Below are positions 36,413-45,032 of a stretch of DNA of 64,000 nt, one piece after another. Position numbers and translations under genes: made by a program. The stretch's first letter is position 1; each line of letters begins with the position of its first letter. The DNA comes from a virus. Location: the IMG/VR virus record IMGVR_UViG_3300010158_000036, positions 1 through 64,000 of that record; one strand, 5' to 3'. A model generated the notes under the pieces. It searched no databases. It was not told where the DNA came from and saw nothing but the letters and a program-made list of their open reading frames with translations.

Positions 36413-37261
36413 ATGGCTATTACAAATCCTATTCCTCCAAAGAACACTTCTAAATCAGATCCAAAAACTCTACTTTCTAGAATTCAAGCTAGACAAGGTC
36501 TGTCCAGGAGTAATAGATTTTATGTGGATTTCAGTGCTGTCGGCACTTTATTCCAAGTTGATAATGTTCAGTTGGATGATCTTAATTATTTTTGTGAAAC
36601 ATCTTCAATTCCTGGAAGAACAATAGAAACAGTTGAATATGGTATATGGCATCGACCAATTAAATTGCCTGCAGGTTATACTAACGATGATGTTACAATG
36701 ACATTCCATATGACCAATGATTTCTTTGTTAAGAAGTTATTGGATTTATGGATGGGAAAGATCATTAATATTGATACATATCTTTTGAATTATGATAATG
36801 AATATAAAACTTCCATCAAGCTTTATCAATTAGATCAAAGTGATAAAATTATATATGGTGTAGAACTTATAGAAGCATATCCATATACAGTAAAAGCGTT
36901 AGAATTGAATAATGGTATTGAAAATGAAATAGTTTCATGTTCGGCTTCATTTACATATAAAGACTTTCGTGTTATTTCTGTTACAAATTCTGATATAACA
37001 TCAAATCCTATTTCTGTTAATAATCAATATAACAATAGTGCTCCTGTTCCTGGCTCGTCATTAACTCCATTACAGCCAGCCAATAATCCATCTTATCAAA
37101 CTATAGCTCCGGCAACACCCGGATTGGCTCCTCAACCAGATAATCAACCTTCAATATTAGACACTTTAAACCCTTCATTCTTAGATCCAAGAGTTGTTCC
37201 GCCTATCACTTCTCCAACAACTCCTGATTATAAACCCATAATTCCACAAACTCCAGTTTAA
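36413..37261 (+). CDS. Tail-tube-like protein, probable baseplate tube initiator (gp54/gp19 fold)
   Basis: The start MAITNPIPPKN at 36413 is chosen because the longer frame overlaps the preceding gene. The protein has 282 residues. The core NRFYVDFSAVG, YFCETSSIPGRTIETVEYGI, IKLPAGYTNDDVTMTFHMTN, FVKKLLDLWMG and VSCSASFTYKDFRVIS matches the gp19/gp54 tube fold. A ~90-residue Pro/Asn-rich tail follows, not seen in a simple tube subunit, which favours an initiator. gp48, its T4 partner, is encoded divergently at 34.7 kb. Confidence 0.7.
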   Translation: MAITNPIPPKNTSKSDPKTLLSRIQARQGLSRSNRFYVDFSAVGTLFQVDNVQLDDLNYFCETSSIPGRTIETVEYGIWHRPIKLPAGYTNDDVTMTFHMTNDFFVKKLLDLWMGKIINIDTYLLNYDNEYKTSIKLYQLDQSDKIIYGVELIEAYPYTVKALELNNGIENEIVSCSASFTYKDFRVISVTNSDITSNPISVNNQYNNSAPVPGSSLTPLQPANNPSYQTIAPATPGLAPQPDNQPSILDTLNPSFLDPRVVPPITSPTTPDYKPIIPQTPV

Positions 37262-37297
37262 TTTGAAGATATATATTATATAACACAATAATAAATT

Positions 37298-38005
37298 ATG
37301 GCACTTCCTATCATTACATCTCCGAGATATTCGCTTACTGTTCCGTCAACACAAAAAACTATAGAATTTCGTCCATTTTTGGTTAAGGAAGAAAAGATTC
37401 TCCTAATAGCACAAGAATCTTCGGATAATACAGAGATTATTCAAGCAATGAAAAATATTATTTCTGCTTGTACATTCAATAAAGTTGATCCTGAAACTCT
37501 TTCAGTATTAGACCTTGAATATATCTTTCTCAAGCTTCGTTCAAAATCTGTAGGAGAAATTGCAACTATTAATTGTAAGTGTACAAAGTGTAAGAAGTTT
37601 ACTCAAACCTCAATTAATCTTGAAGATATTAAGATTGATAATGATCCTAAAAAGAGCAAAATTATTATGCTTACAGATAAAATTGGACTTAATATGAGAT
37701 ATATTCAAGTTAAAGATATGAATGTTCTCATGAATGATAAGTCGGAAAAAACTGATATGATTACCGATATTGTTATTGCTTCCATTGCTAGTATTTTTGA
37801 TGATGTTGGGGTATATCTTTCAGAACAAACATCAAGAGAAGAAATGGAAACATTTATCAATTCTTTAAATAGAACTCAAATGTCTCTAATTGAAACTTTC
37901 ATTGCAGAAGCTCCAAAATTATCACATGTTGTAAAGTTTGTATGCTCTTCTTGTAAGGAAAAGAATTCTATAACATTGATTGGTGCACAAAGTTTTTTCG
38001 AGTAG
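37298..38005 (+). CDS. 26: Baseplate hub/tail chaperone gp26-like (pre-frameshift product)
   Basis: The 235-residue protein begins PIITSPRYSLTVPSTQKTIE, FRPFLVKEEKILLIAQES, the signature of T4 gp26 homologues. A four-cysteine zinc-ribbon-like pair is visible (CKCTKC near 90; CSSCKE near 220). Its 3' end carries the slippery heptamer T TTT TTC at 37993-37999, just before GAG TAG. Position directly before the tape measure gene resembles the G/GT chaperone layout of other tailed phages. Confidence 0.85.
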   Translation: MALPIITSPRYSLTVPSTQKTIEFRPFLVKEEKILLIAQESSDNTEIIQAMKNIISACTFNKVDPETLSVLDLEYIFLKLRSKSVGEIATINCKCTKCKKFTQTSINLEDIKIDNDPKKSKIIMLTDKIGLNMRYIQVKDMNVLMNDKSEKTDMITDIVIASIASIFDDVGVYLSEQTSREEMETFINSLNRTQMSLIETFIAEAPKLSHVVKFVCSSCKEKNSITLIGAQSFFE

Positions 38006-38196
38006 CGCTCTCTCACGCAAGTCTTGTGAACTTTTATCAAGAAATGTTTGCTCTTGCGCAATATCACCATTGGAGCCTAAATGAGTTAAATGATCTAATT
38101 CCTTGGGAAAAGGAAATCTATCTATCCTTACTCATAAATCATATTAAGGATGAGGAAGAGAAACAAAAAAGAGAGAGTCATAAATCATATAAATAA
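37298..38196 (+). CDS. gp26 extended product by predicted -1 frameshift
   Basis: A -1 slip on T TTT TTC (37993-37999) reads on with CGA GTA GCG to TAA at 38194-38196. This adds 65 residues, including YHHWSLNELNDLIPWEKEIY and LLINHIKDEEEKQKR. The extension is clearly coding-like, resembles small gp51-type hub assembly proteins, and has no ATG with a Shine-Dalgarno sequence in its own frame near the junction; only GTG (38026) and ATG (38044) occur. I see no strong downstream stem-loop. A separate small gene starting at GTG is the alternative. Confidence 0.6.
37993..37999 (+). promoter_or_regulatory. -1 frameshift slippery heptamer T TTT TTC
   Basis: The zero-frame codons TTT TTC at 37994-37999 are preceded by T, giving the X XXY YYZ form. 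It is followed at once by GAG TAG in zero frame and by an open 65-codon frame at -1. Confidence 0.6.
38188..38195 (+). promoter_or_regulatory. Late promoter TATAAATA before tape measure gene
   Basis: Perfect TATAAATA overlapping the end of the frameshift extension; predicted +1 at 38201, 5 nt before the ATG at 38206. Confidence 0.6.
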
Positions 38197-38205
38197 AGAT
38201 GAACT

Positions 38206-40266
38206 ATGGCTAAAAAAATATCAAGAACTTCTTCTAATTCGGTTTCTCTTCAAGGAGGATTTCTTGATATTATTGATGAGATTAAAAAATCAAATCAAAT
38301 CGTCGGATCCATTGCAGAATCTATTAAAGTATTGGATACCGCCAAGTCTTTAGTATTAAAACCTACAGAAGGTCTTCATCATGAAATAGAAATGGGTTTA
38401 CTCAATATAGCAAATGTCGCAGCTATATTAAGAGAAATCAGAGATGATAAAAAATGGGAAGAGATAGTTAAATATACCAGATTAAGTGCAGAGAGAATAT
38501 TAACTCTCACTGAAGCTATTAGTAATATTAAGATAGTAAATCCGGTTACAAGTGCTATTTCTAGTAATAAACCTATGGGAGCTACTAGAGTATTAACGTC
38601 TCCAGGTAAACGAATAACAAAAATATCAAGTTATAGAGGATCTCGCCATCAAATGGTAGATACTTCAATCGAAACTCCTGGTGTAGGAAATCTATTAAAA
38701 GGTTTAATGTTAAGTATCACACCTCAATTTGTTTTTGATGTATATACAAACGGTATTCAGAAATTAGTCAATGTTATAAAATCAATAGATATTTCTTTAA
38801 TTGATGAAAAATTAAAACATCTTTCAGGACTATCAAGAATAGTTAAAGATATTCAAAGTATCAGTTGGATTGGTGTATTGAAAGGCGCATTGACTCTTAA
38901 AAGTCTTTCTCATATATATGCAATGGGTATACGAGCATTAGTAAATGCTTTGAGTACAATAGATATACCTAAAGAACTTGAAGAAAGAATCAGACTTTTT
39001 GCTCATATATTAGATCCTTTGGAAACTCTTCAGAATCTAAAATTCGTAAAGATGTTAGCAGGGTCTTTATTGCTATCAACTATTACCAATAATATAGTTG
39101 CAGGTCTAACACCATTAACATCTATACCTACTACAAAATTAGAAAAGTTAAAAAATGTAGGAATTATGTTACAAGAGGTATTTACTCCTATTGCAAAATT
39201 TCTTAGTTCTGTTGCGGGATCTCTAATGAAAGGAGCTTTAGGTATAACTTTATTGGGAGCTTCAATATTGCCATTTGTATTTTCATTGAAAATGATGGAA
39301 GGTATTAAAGAGGACACCATTGAAAATCTTGCTAAAGGCTTAGTAGTATTAGCTATTGCTGGCGGTGTACTTGGATCTGCATTACCAATGGTTGCGGCTG
39401 GAGCTTTAGGTATAACTTTATTGGGAGCCTCAATATTTCCTTTTATACTTGCACTCGAATCGCTACAAGGAATTGATTGGAAAATTATTGAGACTATTGG
39501 TCCAGCATTATCATCTTTAGCTGAAGGGGCAATACCATTAGTTCTAGCCGGTCCAGGTTTAACTTTAGGTGCTATAGGTCTTGGTTTATTTGCAGGAGGT
39601 CTTAAGTCGTTATCAATGGCAATGAATAATGATTCTGCTAAAACATTAACAACCTTTGTAACCAATTTAACAGATCTCACTAAGAATGTAACATTTACAA
39701 AACTTAAAGATATTGCTTTGGGAGTTGGTGCATTAGCCTTAGGTATTGCCGGACTTGGAGCTGGCACCGCAATTGATGGTATTCTATCATTCTTTGGTAA
39801 AAAACTAGGACTTACAATAGATCCAATTGCACAAATCATAAGTCTAGCTGAACGAGGTGCTGGTATCACTCTTGTTGGCGACGGTCTTAATAATATAGCA
39901 AAAGGCTTAGCGAGTATTGCAGACGCCGCTGATGGACTTAAAGCCTTAACTGATTTAGATATTGATAAACTTGAAAGTGTTGCAAAATTTCAAAAAGCCG
40001 TTTCCGCTGGATATACATCATGGGATGATTATAAAAGTCATGATTATAAAGATCGTAATGCAATTAAAACTATAGAACCTACTACAGGTATTAGTGTGAA
40101 CAGTGATGTCAGTAGATCACTTGGCGGGCAAGGAAGCTCTACTCCAATTATTGTTAACAATATTAACACTGGTGGTAATGTATCATCGAATAGTTCTAAT
40201 ATTATGAATAGTGTGATGATGGCCTCAGTACCCGGAAGCGGAATACCTGCATTATGGGATTATTAA
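38206..40266 (+). CDS. Tape measure-like protein
   Basis: The 686-residue protein begins with a polar helical N-terminal third and continues with long hydrophobic Ala/Gly/Leu/Ile stretches between ~330 and 560. These include the repeated GALGITLLGASI (near 345 and 405), VLAIAGGVLGSALPMVAAGA and LGVGALALGIAGLGAGTAID. A Ser/Gly/Asn-rich C-terminus ends VPGSGIPALWDY. Length, composition and position behind the gp26 gene fit a tape measure protein (T4 gp29 is 590 residues). The stop overlaps the stop of the convergent thioredoxin-like gene. Confidence 0.7.
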   Translation: MAKKISRTSSNSVSLQGGFLDIIDEIKKSNQIVGSIAESIKVLDTAKSLVLKPTEGLHHEIEMGLLNIANVAAILREIRDDKKWEEIVKYTRLSAERILTLTEAISNIKIVNPVTSAISSNKPMGATRVLTSPGKRITKISSYRGSRHQMVDTSIETPGVGNLLKGLMLSITPQFVFDVYTNGIQKLVNVIKSIDISLIDEKLKHLSGLSRIVKDIQSISWIGVLKGALTLKSLSHIYAMGIRALVNALSTIDIPKELEERIRLFAHILDPLETLQNLKFVKMLAGSLLLSTITNNIVAGLTPLTSIPTTKLEKLKNVGIMLQEVFTPIAKFLSSVAGSLMKGALGITLLGASILPFVFSLKMMEGIKEDTIENLAKGLVVLAIAGGVLGSALPMVAAGALGITLLGASIFPFILALESLQGIDWKIIETIGPALSSLAEGAIPLVLAGPGLTLGAIGLGLFAGGLKSLSMAMNNDSAKTLTTFVTNLTDLTKNVTFTKLKDIALGVGALALGIAGLGAGTAIDGILSFFGKKLGLTIDPIAQIISLAERGAGITLVGDGLNNIAKGLASIADAADGLKALTDLDIDKLESVAKFQKAVSAGYTSWDDYKSHDYKDRNAIKTIEPTTGISVNSDVSRSLGGQGSSTPIIVNNINTGGNVSSNSSNIMNSVMMASVPGSGIPALWDY

Positions 40267-40535
40267 ATCCTATTCTCATATAAAAAGGTATCAAACTCTT
40301 CTGCTGTATGTATACCTTCAAGAGTAGATAGAATATTTCCATTCATATCATAGAAGATACAGTATGGAATTCCTGTAAGTTTTGAATCTAGAACTATATG
40401 AATATTATCATAATTATCGACATCAATAATCTGTAATTGAGTTGGAGTCCTATTACAATAATCTTGAATAACTATTTGATACTTCTTACAATCTATACAA
40501 GAAAGTAAAGTAAAAACCCTGATTAAAAAGATCAT
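40263..40535 (-). CDS. Thioredoxin/glutaredoxin-like protein
   Basis: From ATG at 40535 it is 90 residues. VFTLLSCIDCKKYQ holds a CxxC redox motif and GIPYCIFYDMNGNIL has the expected cis-proline region followed by two strands. These features fit the thioredoxin fold. A longer frame exists from TTG at 40568, but that start lies inside the terminator hairpin. It could reduce ribonucleotide reductase or act as a general disulfide reductase; no RNR is in the window. Confidence 0.65.
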   Translation of the reverse strand: MIFLIRVFTLLSCIDCKKYQIVIQDYCNRTPTQLQIIDVDNYDNIHIVLDSKLTGIPYCIFYDMNGNILSTLEGIHTAEEFDTFLYENRI

Positions 40536-40547
40536 AAAGTATATAAC

Positions 40548-40588
40548 AAAAATCCCGACACTTCTCAAAAAAGAGGTGTCGGGATTTT
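40548..40588. terminator. Terminator downstream of gp32
   Basis: The inverted repeat AAAATCCCGACAC...GTGTCGGGATTTT with a CTTCTC/GAGG extension around an A-rich loop, flanked by A and T runs, forms a strong hairpin. It stands 17 bp after the gp32 stop and can act on either strand. Confidence 0.85.
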
Positions 40589-40604
40589 AAGTTTTATTTA
40601 ATCG

Positions 40605-41528
40605 TTATTGTTTGGCAAGCTTAGCAAAATATGAAAGCGACGAATCATCTTCTTCTCCACTCTCACCCGCATCTTCATAAGTAGAAGCAACTGATTCCTT
40701 AACAAGTTCTGGCAGAGACTTACCAAGTACAGCTGGTGTAGTTGTATTCACACTAGTGTGATTTACCATAGTATTATCAGTTTCTCCCATAACAGCAAGG
40801 AACTTACTTTTAAGTTCATTATATGATTTGAACTTATCAGGAGAAACCAATTCTGTGAGGGAATATAGACCATCATAAAGTTCCTTTTGACGCTCTTCAT
40901 CACCTGCAAAGATTTCTGAAGGTGCATCAAATTCACTCTTATCATAATTACGATAACCTTCAACGTGACGGATTTTGATCTTGAAATTAGCACCAGCCCA
41001 CATATCAAAGACATTAACTGCTACTTCTCCAGGGAAAGTTGGGGAAAGTTTTTCATTGATCATGTCAAAAATCTTCTTACCATAACGGAAGATTTTGATT
41101 TTCCCTTCATTTTCAGGATTTGCTGGATCTGCTATTACTAGTACATTAGAAAAATAATTAAGATGACGTTTGCGAGCACGAACGCCCTCTTTATCTTTTT
41201 CATTGCCACTATTCCATTTTAGGGCGTTATACTCAGATACATAATCTTGTTGACCATTTGTGGTTAATGAATTTTCAATGTACCAACGACCAGTTGTTTC
41301 ACCTTTAAATGAATGCGACCAAAGTCGTACGAATGGTAGATCCTCGCCAGATTTTGCAGGGAGAAATCTAATAACAGCAAAGCCATTACCAGTTTTATCA
41401 GCTACAGGACTCCAGAGACGTTCATCAGGTGTATATGACTTTGATGGATTGGTAATTTGTTCAGAAGCACCAACAAGTTTAGCTAGAGCAGCATCCCGAT
41501 TTTTCTTTAATTGATCGAATGTAGACAT
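40605..41528 (-). CDS. 32: Single-stranded DNA-binding protein gp32
   Basis: The 307-residue length equals T4 gp32 (301). The OB core is recognised by VADKTGNGFAVIRFLPAKSG, RLWSHSFKGETTGRWYIENS, KRHLNYFSNVLVIADPANPE and GKIKIFRYGKKIFDMINEKL. An acidic tail (DAGESGEEDDSSLSYFAKLA) should bind partner proteins. The T4 zinc ligands are not present: no Cys is found where T4 has Cys77/87/90. The order 33-59-32 equals T4. Confidence 0.92.
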   Translation of the reverse strand: MSTFDQLKKNRDAALAKLVGASEQITNPSKSYTPDERLWSPVADKTGNGFAVIRFLPAKSGEDLPFVRLWSHSFKGETTGRWYIENSLTTNGQQDYVSEYNALKWNSGNEKDKEGVRARKRHLNYFSNVLVIADPANPENEGKIKIFRYGKKIFDMINEKLSPTFPGEVAVNVFDMWAGANFKIKIRHVEGYRNYDKSEFDAPSEIFAGDEERQKELYDGLYSLTELVSPDKFKSYNELKSKFLAVMGETDNTMVNHTSVNTTTPAVLGKSLPELVKESVASTYEDAGESGEEDDSSLSYFAKLAKQ

Positions 41529-41595
41529 ATTATTATTTGTATTGTTGTATTGTTTGTATTTTATTATTGTTTGTTTTGTATTTTTATATAGAGGA
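41529..41595 (-). promoter_or_regulatory. A-rich unstructured gp32 leader (possible autoregulatory site)
   Basis: Before the gp32 ATG the mRNA would be nearly free of G and C pairing, with repeated AATACAAACAATA-like units. T4 gp32 represses its own translation by binding such an unstructured A/U-rich leader. The similarity is in kind, not sequence. Confidence 0.45.
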
Positions 41596-41659
41596 AATTA
41601 TTGCTAAGAATATCCTTTATATAATATATATTATATATCATTTTTTCTGATATGTAAAT

Positions 41660-42301
41660 CTAATTCTTAAAAGTCTTTAGAATAATATTCCTAGAATTAT
41701 TAAGATTGATTTCTTCCTTCAGAAAAGGTTGATATTGTAATATTTTATTATTTATATCTCCTATAATTCCTAAAGGATCTGACATTGTATTTTCTATATT
41801 CTTAACAAATCTAATCAGACTTTGAAGTATTACCAATGATTCCAAAGAGATTTTCCCATGGTATAACATTTTATAAATCAAAGGTACTTCGACATTATCT
41901 TTGGATATAAATGCGTCATCAAATGATAACTCTTTTTCGATACAGACTTTATAAAACTCAAATATCTCACACTTAAATGAGTATTCCATCCTTTGAATTT
42001 TTGCAATCCAACTAGAATATATATCTTCATTCATATCACCAATCCATTCTTTACCACCAAGAATATTTGCAAGAAAATATAGAATTATGTCATTTTTTCT
42101 AGGATACTTTTTTGATAATTTCTCCAAAGCCCATTTACTTCTAGATTCATTTCTAGATCCCGGTTTAAGTCTTGGCCCACGAAAGTTAAATTTAAATGCA
42201 TCGAATTTCGAACTCGATTGAAAATGCAACTTTATAGCCATATATATCTGCCATATATCACTGGCATTTATCTTAATGGAATCATGACTAATAACAATCA
42301 T
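41660..42301 (-). CDS. 59: Helicase loader gp59
   Basis: The 213-residue length matches T4 gp59 (217). The N-terminus INASDIWQIYMAIKLHFQSS, KFDAFKFNF aligns with the T4 pattern of a helical start followed by YDVIKYNW. Further matches in kind are WALEKLSKKY, ILYFLANILGGKEWIGDM and VPLIYKMLYHGKISLESLVI. gp59 loads the gp41 helicase onto forks coated with gp32. It lies between gp33 and gp32, and its start overlaps the gp33 stop (ATGA-like, 42298-42301). Confidence 0.85.
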   Translation of the reverse strand: MIVISHDSIKINASDIWQIYMAIKLHFQSSSKFDAFKFNFRGPRLKPGSRNESRSKWALEKLSKKYPRKNDIILYFLANILGGKEWIGDMNEDIYSSWIAKIQRMEYSFKCEIFEFYKVCIEKELSFDDAFISKDNVEVPLIYKMLYHGKISLESLVILQSLIRFVKNIENTMSDPLGIIGDINNKILQYQPFLKEEINLNNSRNIILKTFKN

Positions 42302-42552
42302 AGGAAATCAAATAGATCTCCGCTGGATCGAGGGAGTAAGAAATTCCTTTGTGCTTCAGATTCTAATTTGGCTTTCAACGAGCCTGTAATCAATTTTGCA
42401 ATATCTTCAGGTTCTACTCCTAATTCTTCACAGATATGTACAACAGCTTCCACATATTGCATGCCTTCCTCATGTACAAGAGTTTCAGTACGAGCAATTA
42501 GTTCAGCTTTAGTAAGAATAGGTAAGATTTGAGCAATTTCAGGATTATTCAT
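42298..42552 (-). CDS. 33: Late transcription coactivator gp33-like
   Basis: The 84-residue protein carries LIARTETLVHEEGMQYVEAV, HICEELGVEPEDIAKLITGS, which fits the small helical gp33 family. The C-terminal SGDLFDFL resembles the hydrophobic-acidic clamp-binding tails of T4 late transcription proteins. gp33 bridges RNA polymerase and the sliding clamp at late promoters. Gene order with 59 and 32 supports the call. The sigma gp55 is not in this window. Confidence 0.7.
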   Translation of the reverse strand: MNNPEIAQILPILTKAELIARTETLVHEEGMQYVEAVVHICEELGVEPEDIAKLITGSLKAKLESEAQRNFLLPRSSGDLFDFL

Positions 42553-42556
42553 ATTT

Positions 42557-43774
42557 TTAAATTCGAGGTTCGATTACTTTGAGCAAAATACAATCAGAAT
42601 TTACTCGACCAGTTACTGGTTTTCGAGTAGTCTTTACTCCATCGAAAATTTTATCTAACTTCTTTGGCGGAGCGGATAAAATACCGGCAAGAATTTCTTT
42701 AGGTTTGCGTAGTACCATTGCAAAACTTTCATCTGGATTCCAATCAAGTAGAGTTGATCCTTTAACAGAAAATCCTGGAGAACCTTTAGCAAAAAGTACA
42801 CTAAGCAATCTAGTTTTCGTATTGAAGATATAAAGTCTTTGAGATCCAGGAATTCTTGATGGTGCAACTGAATCCAATGAATAATCCGAAGAATTTAATT
42901 GATACTTCAATTTAGATACTTGTTTATCTGCAGACTTAGATTTCTTAATTCGAGGTTTGCGTTCAGCAACCTTAATTTTTGCATGTAATCTAACCTCAGC
43001 CAACATTGTATCAAAACCTTTTACAATATTTTTGAGATTAGCTTTAGATAAAAAGTTATAACTTTCCACCGCTTGAGGACATAATTTTTCCAGGGCATCA
43101 TTATACCCAGCTCTATGATACTCCAACCAATCAATAATTTGTTTACATCCTTGAGTCGGAACCTTATAGGTCTTAAGAAGATCTGTAAGATTAATACTAG
43201 CAATACCATTTTTAGGATTAGCCCATTTATCAATCAACTCTTCCAGAACCATAATGATATCTTTACGAACATTCTCGCGAATGCGCTCAAGGGGAGAAAT
43301 GGCTTTTACTTTCTTTTCTACAATTGAACTAGCAATTTCAGGAATTATTTCAAATTTAATTCTAAGAACTTTTCTAATTTCTTCTTTAACTACATCGTAA
43401 TCGGATTTGGCGATAGGAGGAATATCATGAAATGGAAGATTATTATAGTAATCTTGAGCATTTGGATGTAGTGGTGGCATTCCACGATCCATACATCGCA
43501 CTAGTTTTCCTACCATTGCTGGCAAAGCTCCCGATTCTGAATTCCTAATTGTAGAAATATCAGATGCAGAATACTTCTCTTTCTTCATCCATTTCAGTGT
43601 AAGATCCATCAAATCTTTTTCAGTTAGATAATAACCATAAAATCTGATAGCTTTTGATCGAGTAGAATAGAATTTTTCTAAATCCCAAGATTGCCAATTA
43701 TGCCAAACTTGTTCTCCTCCAGTATGGATAAAATCTGGAGAATTAACTGTTCCATTTTTGCTGTAAGTGCTCAT
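42557..43774 (-). CDS. Conserved T4-like protein, unknown
   Basis: The 405-residue protein begins MSTYSKNGTVNSPDFIHTGG, EQVWHNWQSWDLEKFYSTRS. The centre is helical and basic (KIKVAERKPRIKKSKSADKQ near 280), and the C-terminus is beta-rich (QRLYIFNTKTRLLSVLFAKG, GSTLLDWNPDESF). The basic linker suggests nucleic acid contact. No family is recognised. It lies in front of gp33 in the same operon. Confidence 0.6.
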   Translation of the reverse strand: MSTYSKNGTVNSPDFIHTGGEQVWHNWQSWDLEKFYSTRSKAIRFYGYYLTEKDLMDLTLKWMKKEKYSASDISTIRNSESGALPAMVGKLVRCMDRGMPPLHPNAQDYYNNLPFHDIPPIAKSDYDVVKEEIRKVLRIKFEIIPEIASSIVEKKVKAISPLERIRENVRKDIIMVLEELIDKWANPKNGIASINLTDLLKTYKVPTQGCKQIIDWLEYHRAGYNDALEKLCPQAVESYNFLSKANLKNIVKGFDTMLAEVRLHAKIKVAERKPRIKKSKSADKQVSKLKYQLNSSDYSLDSVAPSRIPGSQRLYIFNTKTRLLSVLFAKGSPGFSVKGSTLLDWNPDESFAMVLRKPKEILAGILSAPPKKLDKIFDGVKTTRKPVTGRVNSDCILLKVIEPRI

Positions 43775-43790
43775 TTAATTATGTGGTGTG

Positions 43791-43913
43791 TTACCAAAGA
43801 AAAAACCATCCAGATTTATTCCGAAGAGTCTTCTTTGTTTTTTCTAAGCGATGTTTACGAATATACAAAGAAGATTTTGCAGTGACTATCTTCTTCGCTA
43901 GTCTAATGGTCAT
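43791..43913 (-). CDS. Small basic protein (40 aa)
   Basis: A 40-residue frame begins MTIRLAKKIVTAKSSLYIRK and ends in SGWFFLW. Its ATG (43911-43913) overlaps the TGA of the upstream gene (43910-43912), a clear coupling arrangement. About one third of the residues are Lys or Arg. Function unknown. Confidence 0.6.
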   Translation of the reverse strand: MTIRLAKKIVTAKSSLYIRKHRLEKTKKTLRNKSGWFFLW

Positions 43914-44185
43914 AGAGCTGCAAGTTCAACAGAGATAATAGAATCAAATCGGAATGATCGCCATGAATCTTTATCCAAATCATATACGATTACAATACCA
44001 TCTGGATATCCACTTTTTAGTTTAGAATCATCTCCATCAGAATTCTTTGGATACTTATCCTTAGGAATATGTGTACCATCGCGAGTACATTTCATACACC
44101 GATGATCTCCATTCACTTTAATAAAAGTGACTTTGAGTACATTATTTTCCAGTGCAGTTACTAATTCTTCTTGAGTGTAGTTCAT
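43910..44185 (-). CDS. DUF2693/WYL_2-like small protein
   Basis: The 91-residue protein shows TQEELVTALENNVLKVTFIK, a CMKCTRDG segment, IPKDKYPKNSD and VIVYDLDKDSWRSFRFDSII. This is the pattern of the PF10902 family found in T4-like phages (LVTAL...VTFTKVDG, WRSFR). Function is unknown. It overlaps its upstream neighbour by TAATG and its downstream neighbour by ATGA. Confidence 0.7.
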   Translation of the reverse strand: MNYTQEELVTALENNVLKVTFIKVNGDHRCMKCTRDGTHIPKDKYPKNSDGDDSKLKSGYPDGIVIVYDLDKDSWRSFRFDSIISVELAAL

Positions 44186-44400
44186 TAAGGGATGTAGATT
44201 GCAGACGGTTTTACTCCATTAATTTGAGATGCATATTTTTCGCCTTCTCGATGTCCTGCTTCATATGCAGATTCTTCAATATATGAAACTGCATCTTTAA
44301 TAGCTTGGACAGCCTCGATAATAGATACTGTTTCATTTTTTACAGATTGAAACAGCTCATATAACATATCTGCGTTTTTAGCTTTATTGTTTGTTTCCAT
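44185..44400 (-). CDS. Small helical protein, unknown
   Basis: The 71-residue protein begins METNNKAKNADMLYELFQSV. It is mostly helical (IIEAVQAIKDAVSYIEESAY) and has an AGHREGEKYASQ segment. The stop overlaps the next ATG. Not recognised. Confidence 0.55.
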   Translation of the reverse strand: METNNKAKNADMLYELFQSVKNETVSIIEAVQAIKDAVSYIEESAYEAGHREGEKYASQINGVKPSAIYIP

Positions 44401-44444
44401 ATGATTATTATAAACTAAATTGATTGTGTTGTAAATATCTATTT

Positions 44445-45026
44445 TCAGAATTCAAACTCTAAAATTTCTCCATTCTTTGGATTAGCCATATTAGCTGTAA
44501 AATGTTCGATTGAGTATTTTTTAAGATACATAATCATCAATCGAATTGCTTCTCCATGAGATATAATAATAATATTGTCCGGAAGAGAATCTTTCTCACA
44601 ATGTAATTTTTGAAAGAATAGTGAGATTCTTTGATATACATTCATGAAGCTTTCACCATTAATAGGTGTATAGAAAAAATTAAAATGTAATTTTCTATCG
44701 AGGTTTGGAGTATCGACAATATAATTTAGTTCACCCCAAGTTCGTTCATGGATTAATGGTTCTTCAATCATATCACCATATACTCCAGCCAGAACGAATT
44801 CTGTATCAATTAATTCTGCTGTATCCTTTGCACGCAGGAAAGGAGAATAGAAAATACAACAGTCTTTATTTGGTCCGAGTTTATTAACTAAAGATTTTCC
44901 ACAAAGTTTTGCTTGGTCAATTCCCTTTGATGTAAGTTCAATCTCTGCATCATTCTTGGAAAAATAGATATTAGAATCTACGTTAGCCTCTGATTCACCA
45001 TGCCTAATAATGTACAATTTCTTCAT
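44445..45026 (-). CDS. Histidine phosphatase (phosphoglycerate mutase-like)
   Basis: The 193-residue protein has the catalytic RHG motif at residues 8-10 (LYIIRHGESEAN), Arg65 in SPFLRAKDTA, IHERTWGEL (Glu94 candidate acid) and the second histidine His157 in IIIISHGEAIRL. All catalytic positions of the superfamily are present. The substrate cannot be told; phage members may act on nucleotides, sugars or phosphoproteins. It sits in the early gene region after the DNA ligase. Confidence 0.85.
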   Translation of the reverse strand: MKKLYIIRHGESEANVDSNIYFSKNDAEIELTSKGIDQAKLCGKSLVNKLGPNKDCCIFYSPFLRAKDTAELIDTEFVLAGVYGDMIEEPLIHERTWGELNYIVDTPNLDRKLHFNFFYTPINGESFMNVYQRISLFFQKLHCEKDSLPDNIIIISHGEAIRLMIMYLKKYSIEHFTANMANPKNGEILEFEF

Positions 45027-45032
45027 ATATGT

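Noticed and set aside
39030-39869. A 279-codon minus-strand frame opposite the tape measure gene
   Set aside because: It is the antisense of a hydrophobic repeat-rich gene, with a Pro/Ala/Asn composition typical of shadows, and no start signal.
41600-41640. AT palindrome upstream of gp32
   Set aside because: The palindrome is pure A/T and weak; it could be a chance feature of the AT-rich leader.
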